Positions 6,253 to 9,201 of a DNA stretch of 9,201 nucleotides are shown in pieces. Within the stretch, counting starts at the first letter, position 1, and each line of letters opens with the position of its first letter. Made by a program: the position numbers and the translations under genes. The stretch is from JBBQSF01 sp038214085 (GTDB lineage Bacteria; Bacteroidota; Bacteroidia; Bacteroidales; CG2-30-32-10). The stretch is from contig JBBQSF010000122.1 in the NCBI GenBank assembly GCA_038214085.1, positions 1 to 9,201 of the forward strand, in the 5' to 3' direction. Below the pieces are notes generated by a model. It worked only from the letters and a program-made list of their open reading frames with translations, made no database searches and had not been told where the DNA came from.

Positions 6253-7383
6253 ATGATACTAATTATTGGGCATGATGCCTCGCTCACTGGCGCTCCAAAA
6301 TTTTTGCTCCATTTTTCGCAATGGCTTCGCAGCGAAAAAAACGAAAAATTGCTTATTGTATTACGTAATGGTGGCCCATTAATTAATGAATATAAAAAAG
6401 TTGCACCTGTTTTTATTTGGAATACGCCCTACGTTTCGAGCCCTTTTTCAATACGTTTACGCAACAAAATAACTAACTTTTATTCCAGAAGAAAAAAAAG
6501 GTTTTTAAAAAAAATTAAAAACCTGCCGATCGATTTTATTTTTTGCAATACCGTTACCAATGGCGAAATTCTTAAAGCTTTAGCATTTTTAAATAAGCCA
6601 GTATTATTAAGGGTTCCTGAACTCGAAAATGTTTACAATCTTTTTAACAAAGAAGGAAATGCAGATGAAAGCCTTCGGATTTCCAATCACATTATTGCTG
6701 TATCGCAGGCTGTAAAAGATAATTTGATAAAAAATCACCAAATTCCCTTCGAAAAAATCAGTGTAATTCATGGATTTATTCCAAAAATTAACAATACTGA
6801 AAAAAAGAATATTTCAAACAATTTTGTTATTGGTGGCTGCGGCACTCTTATTCTCCGAAAGGGCTTCGACTTGTTTTTACAAATTGCAAATATTGTTGTG
6901 AATAAGCGTGGCTTAAAGGATGCCCAATTTCTTTGGATAGGCGGCGACAAAACGAGCTACACATTTTCTGAGTTCCAACAGGAAATAGAAATCTTGGGTT
7001 TAAGAAAAAACATCACAATTACAGGCGAAACCGACAATCCATTTCAGCATTATGAAAAAATGAATATTTTTTTAATGACCTCCCGCGAAGACCCTTTTCC
7101 ATTGGTAAATCTTGAAGCAGCACAATACGGTTTGCCCATAATTTGTTTTGATCGTTCGGGTGGTTCTCCTGAATTTGTGACAGAAGATGTCGGGTTTGTA
7201 GTGCCCTATTTGGATGTTGAAGCAATGGCTGAAAAAGTTATTGAATTAAAAAACAACAAAGAAGAAAGAGAAACAATGTCGACATGCATAAAAACAAAAT
7301 CAGAACAATTTACTGTAGAAAAAAAAGCTCCGGAATTGTATGAAATATTTACAATGATAATGGAAAAAACAATTGAAGTGTAG
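6253..7383 (+). CDS. GT4-family (GT-B fold) glycosyltransferase
   Basis: A 376-residue retaining glycosyltransferase of the GT-B fold. The N-terminus MILIIGHDASLTGAPKFLL is the acceptor-side start seen in a common GT4 subgroup. The C-terminal donor domain has GGCGTLILRKGFDLFLQIA (194-212), FLWIGG (226-231), ITGETDNPFQHY (256-267) and MTSREDPFPLVNLEAAQYGLP (275-295). In that last stretch the usual EX7E motif is D280 ... E288, with Glu279 just before; this acidic variant is common in the subgroup. GGSPEFV (303-309) and GFVVPYLD (314-321) complete the donor site. No signal peptide is seen, so it should act at the cytoplasmic face on lipid-linked sugar. The donor sugar is unknown. A truncated relative of its first 22 codons lies at 2262. 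Confidence 0.9.
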   Translation: MILIIGHDASLTGAPKFLLHFSQWLRSEKNEKLLIVLRNGGPLINEYKKVAPVFIWNTPYVSSPFSIRLRNKITNFYSRRKKRFLKKIKNLPIDFIFCNTVTNGEILKALAFLNKPVLLRVPELENVYNLFNKEGNADESLRISNHIIAVSQAVKDNLIKNHQIPFEKISVIHGFIPKINNTEKKNISNNFVIGGCGTLILRKGFDLFLQIANIVVNKRGLKDAQFLWIGGDKTSYTFSEFQQEIEILGLRKNITITGETDNPFQHYEKMNIFLMTSREDPFPLVNLEAAQYGLPIICFDRSGGSPEFVTEDVGFVVPYLDVEAMAEKVIELKNNKEERETMSTCIKTKSEQFTVEKKAPELYEIFTMIMEKTIEV

Positions 7384-7437
7384 TATAAGTACTCGCTCAA
7401 TATTATGAATGCAAAACAAAAAAAAGAGGGACTCTTG

Positions 7438-7466
7438 ATTTAGCTGCAGTATATTTATTGCTAAAT
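7438..7466. promoter_or_regulatory. Inverted repeat in the GT4-GT2 spacer
   Basis: Perfect 7-bp arms ATTTAGC (7438-7444) and GCTAAAT (7460-7466) flank a 15-base AT-rich centre. The spacer (7384-7502, 119 bp) is the longest between the intact genes from asnB to the GT2 gene, so this could be an operator or a weak RNA structure. There is no U-tract for a terminator and I see no convincing Bacteroidota promoter next to it. Chance is a real alternative in DNA this AT-rich. Confidence 0.3.
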
Positions 7467-7502
7467 ACAAAATTGTACTTTAATTACCATATATATCAAT
7501 AA

Positions 7503-8456
7503 ATGAACAACCCTAAAACATTAATCTCCCTCCTAAACTGGAAAACCCACGCCGATACCATAAAATGTATTGAGCAATTGCTTGCCATTGGAATTAATGT
7601 TTCTAACATTTTGGTAACCGACAATGCTTCACCAAACAATTCAGTTGATCGAATTAAAAATGCCTTCCCAGATATTGAAATTATTTGTTCACAAAAAAAC
7701 AATGGCTTTGCTGCCGGGCATAAAATAGCCGCAGATATTGCCATTGCCCGAAATTTTGATTTTATTTGGATACTCAACAGCGATTTACACATTCAACCCA
7801 ACACATTGCAGAATTTATTGCAAGCATACCAGCGGCATGGAATGGCTGTTTACGGAAGTGTTTCAGTTTCCGAACACGATAATGATCGTATTGATTTTGG
7901 TGGAGCTTATGAAGTTGCCGATGGAAAAATTATTTCGGATTACAATATTTACAAAGGAAAATCAATTACCGAAAAGGCAACTGTTTTCACCGAACGCCAG
8001 GTCGCCGCGGTGGAAGGCCATTCCATGCTTATTCCCATTGAACTCATTAAAAAATACGGTTTCATGGATACCCGTTTTTTTATGTACGGCGAAGAAACAG
8101 AATATTGCATCAGGATAATGAATGCAGGCATACCAAGCATAATTGTGCCCGATTCGCTTGTAATTCATAATGGAGAAGGTTCGTTTGGTACATCAGGCAA
8201 ACACAACCCTGTGGTGGCATATTACAGGGCCAGAAATTACAGGCTTATTGCAAAAAAACACTTTGGGCTTACCAACAGAGAAATTTTTAAAAGTGTTGGA
8301 GGTGCAAAGGCATTATTTGTTTTCTTTTTATTATGGCCATTTCGCAGCAAGCAATTCAAAACTGAAAAGCAACTCGACTATTTTCACAATTTAGGTATAT
8401 TGCACGCACTTTTTAATATCAGAGGAAAAAGAGTAAAACCCGAGAACTATTTATGA
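7503..8456 (+). CDS. GT2-family (GT-A fold) glycosyltransferase, rhamnosyltransferase-like
   Basis: A 317-residue inverting glycosyltransferase of the kind often annotated as rhamnosyltransferase (WbbL type). The nucleotide-binding start is LISLLNWKTHADTIKCIEQL (7-26), followed by VTDNASPNN (38-46), NNGFAAGHK (66-74) and the DXD-equivalent NSD (92-94) in WILNSDLHI. EGHSMLIP (171-178) and FFMYGEETEYCIR (192-204), whose acidic residues fit the catalytic base region, and IHNGEGS (221-227) complete the GT2 pattern. A hydrophobic stretch (270-280, LFVFFLLWPF) near the C-terminus may help membrane association. It would add one sugar from a nucleotide donor during repeat-unit assembly; the sugar is not certain. 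The TGA overlaps an ATG (ATGA, 8453-8456) of a short broken ORF. Confidence 0.92.
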   Translation: MNNPKTLISLLNWKTHADTIKCIEQLLAIGINVSNILVTDNASPNNSVDRIKNAFPDIEIICSQKNNGFAAGHKIAADIAIARNFDFIWILNSDLHIQPNTLQNLLQAYQRHGMAVYGSVSVSEHDNDRIDFGGAYEVADGKIISDYNIYKGKSITEKATVFTERQVAAVEGHSMLIPIELIKKYGFMDTRFFMYGEETEYCIRIMNAGIPSIIVPDSLVIHNGEGSFGTSGKHNPVVAYYRARNYRLIAKKHFGLTNREIFKSVGGAKALFVFFLLWPFRSKQFKTEKQLDYFHNLGILHALFNIRGKRVKPENYL

Positions 8457-8664
8457 CAGAAGAACAAACTTCATTTCAGTTATTTTGCATTTTCTTTTTT
8501 TAGAGATTCTGATATCGAGAAAATCGAGTGCCAGCAATGCAATTCATGATCTGTCATTAATTGAAAAAACAATGGCAATAATTTCGCACACAGTAAAACC
8601 TAATTTTTTCGAAGAAAAATCATTTGCGGTTCAGCTTAATAGCGGTAGCATCAACGAAGCGTGA
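8453..8664 (+). pseudogene. Possible frameshifted ORF overlapping the GT2 stop
   Basis: An ATG at 8453 overlaps the GT2 stop as ATGA, a layout typical of translational coupling. It reads MTEEQTSFQLFCIFFF and stops at TAG 8501-8503, inside a run of T (8495-8501). In the next frame, from 8500 to the TGA at 8662-8664, an open stretch of 54 codons continues, including SLIEKTMAIISHTV and NFFEEKSFAVQLNSGS. A single-base length change in the T-run would join the two parts into about 70 codons. I do not recognise the product. It may be a decayed gene, the remnant of a longer one, or chance. Confidence 0.25.
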
Positions 8665-8710
8665 GGCTTGTGTTTTTTTTTTGGGATCGGCCTTCAGAAA
8701 ATTTCACATC

Positions 8711-8755
8711 AAAACCCTGCCTGCCGGTTATTGTTTTTTATAGGCAGGAAGGTTT
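8711..8755. repeat. Imperfect palindrome with CCTGCC/GGCAGG arms
   Basis: CCTGCC (8716-8721) pairs with GGCAGG (8743-8748), and after a two-base bulge AAAC (8712-8715) can pair with GTTT (8752-8755). The loop is T-rich. CCTGCC-type palindromes are, from memory, another common intergenic motif in Bacteroidota, so this may be a dispersed element. It could also act as a weak transcript hairpin downstream of the glycosyltransferase genes. Confidence 0.45.
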
Positions 8756-8969
8756 GGTTTTGTGCGGTTGCATTGTGCTAAGAAAACGGTGTTTGAGTCC
8801 GACCATCAAGAAATGGGCGGGCGAGTTCGTTTTCGGGAAAAAAAGCAAACCGTAGCTTTTGTTGAAATTTTGTGTTAGCCTTGACTCTTTTGTTTCTTTT
8901 CTGGTCAAGCAGAAAAGATATTAAAAAAAAGACCATATATAATTTTTTTGAAGAAAAAAAAGTGCGCAG

Positions 8970-9010
8970 GCCTTGCAATCCCGATATCTATCGGGAGTCG
9001 AGGCCAAGGC
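8970..9010. repeat. Nested palindrome, TCCCGATA core
   Basis: A perfect inner inverted repeat, TCCCGATA (8979-8986) and TATCGGGA (8989-8996), separated by two bases, sits inside outer arms GCCTTG (8970-8975) and CAAGGC (9005-9010). The CCCGATA/TATCGGG core resembles a palindrome I recall as widespread in Bacteroidota genomes. It is followed by G-rich sequence rather than a T-run, so it is not a standard terminator on the + strand. Confidence 0.65.
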
Positions 9011-9163
9011 GGGGGTGAATGATAAAATTCATAGAATTATTATAAAGTTTCGTATTTCGGAATCACTGTTGTCCGATAAAAATATTGCAAATTAATAAAA
9101 ATTCATGCTAAATGAGGTGTTTGCGGGTTTTATATATACAAGGACTTGGTTTTTCCAAAATTG

Positions 9164-9190
9164 ATAAATTGATTTTTATCAATTTATTTT
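9164..9190. terminator. AT-only inverted repeat, possible weak terminator
   Basis: ATAAATTGAT (9164-9173) and ATCAATTTAT (9178-9187) are perfect 10-base arms with a TTTT loop, followed by TTT. The stem is long and exact, but with one G-C pair per arm it would be weak as an RNA hairpin. It could instead be a protein-binding palindrome or a chance product of AT-rich DNA. Confidence 0.3.
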
Positions 9191-9201
9191 GCCTCTGTCC
9201 T

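Larger units (their letters stand above)
8457..9201. other. Non-coding, repeat-bearing, AT-rich region
   Basis: I see no intact gene in these 745 bases. Short ORFs on both strands (for example 8661-8855 and 8872-9018 on +, 8778-8978 on -) lack recognisable motifs. The region contains a possible broken ORF at its left end, two palindromic elements (8711-8755 and 8970-9010), long homopolymer runs and an AT-only inverted repeat near its right end. Base composition varies within it, with a more GC-rich patch around 8740-8830. The best reading is an intergenic stretch between gene blocks, partly built of dispersed repeats or decayed sequence. Confidence 0.6.

Noticed and set aside
7405..7443. Leader peptide in the GT4-GT2 spacer (MNAKQKKEGLLI)
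   Set aside because: Twelve codons with no regulatory codon run or attenuator structure; likely chance.
7738..8118. 126-codon + strand ORF inside the GT2 gene
   Set aside because: It lies in another frame of a clear glycosyltransferase and has no family motifs; a shadow ORF.
8778..8978. Reverse-strand ORF of 66 codons in the right-hand non-coding region
   Set aside because: No recognisable motif; it runs across homopolymer tracts and the edge of a palindrome.

Overview
The window looks like part of a surface-polysaccharide (O-antigen or capsule type) biosynthesis and export locus from a member of the Bacteroidota. This assignment is inferred from three things: AT-rich coding sequence, A-rich translation starts without clear Shine-Dalgarno sites, and an ABC ATPase whose N-terminal sequence matches Wzt proteins I know from that phylum. 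All recognisable genes lie on the + strand.

Layout: (1) 2-274 is the 3' end of an ABC-2 polysaccharide export permease (Wzm-like). (2) 275-839 holds no credible gene but is full of repeats: a cluster of REP-like palindromes (331-478), then a degenerate 7-bp tandem array of exactly 51 units in perfect register (481-837) that runs up to the start codon of the next gene. (3) 840-2180 is the ABC ATPase (Wzt-like) with a C-terminal domain of the type that reads the polysaccharide; its N-terminal part carries a second, 8-bp in-frame repeat (1004-1051). (4) 2181-2375 is a spacer holding a 31-codon remnant of a glycosyltransferase gene, related to the start of the intact glycosyltransferase at 6253. 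(5) 2376-8456 holds five closely spaced genes: an AsnB-type glutamine amidotransferase, a SAM methyltransferase with a degenerate Trm112-like N-terminus, an SDR nucleotide-sugar epimerase (UDP-glucuronate 4-epimerase-like), a GT4 glycosyltransferase and a GT2 glycosyltransferase. (6) 8457-9201 has no intact gene; it shows a possible frameshifted ORF, several palindromes and AT-rich sequence, and looks like decayed or dispersed-repeat DNA.

Working model (inference): the epimerase makes a nucleotide-linked uronic acid such as UDP-GalA, the AsnB-like enzyme may convert a uronic acid to its amide, the methyltransferase may modify the glycan, the GT2 and GT4 enzymes build the repeat unit on a lipid carrier, and Wzm/Wzt exports the finished chain. 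The strongest unusual signals are the two tandem-repeat systems around and inside wzt and the glycosyltransferase remnant between wzt and asnB.
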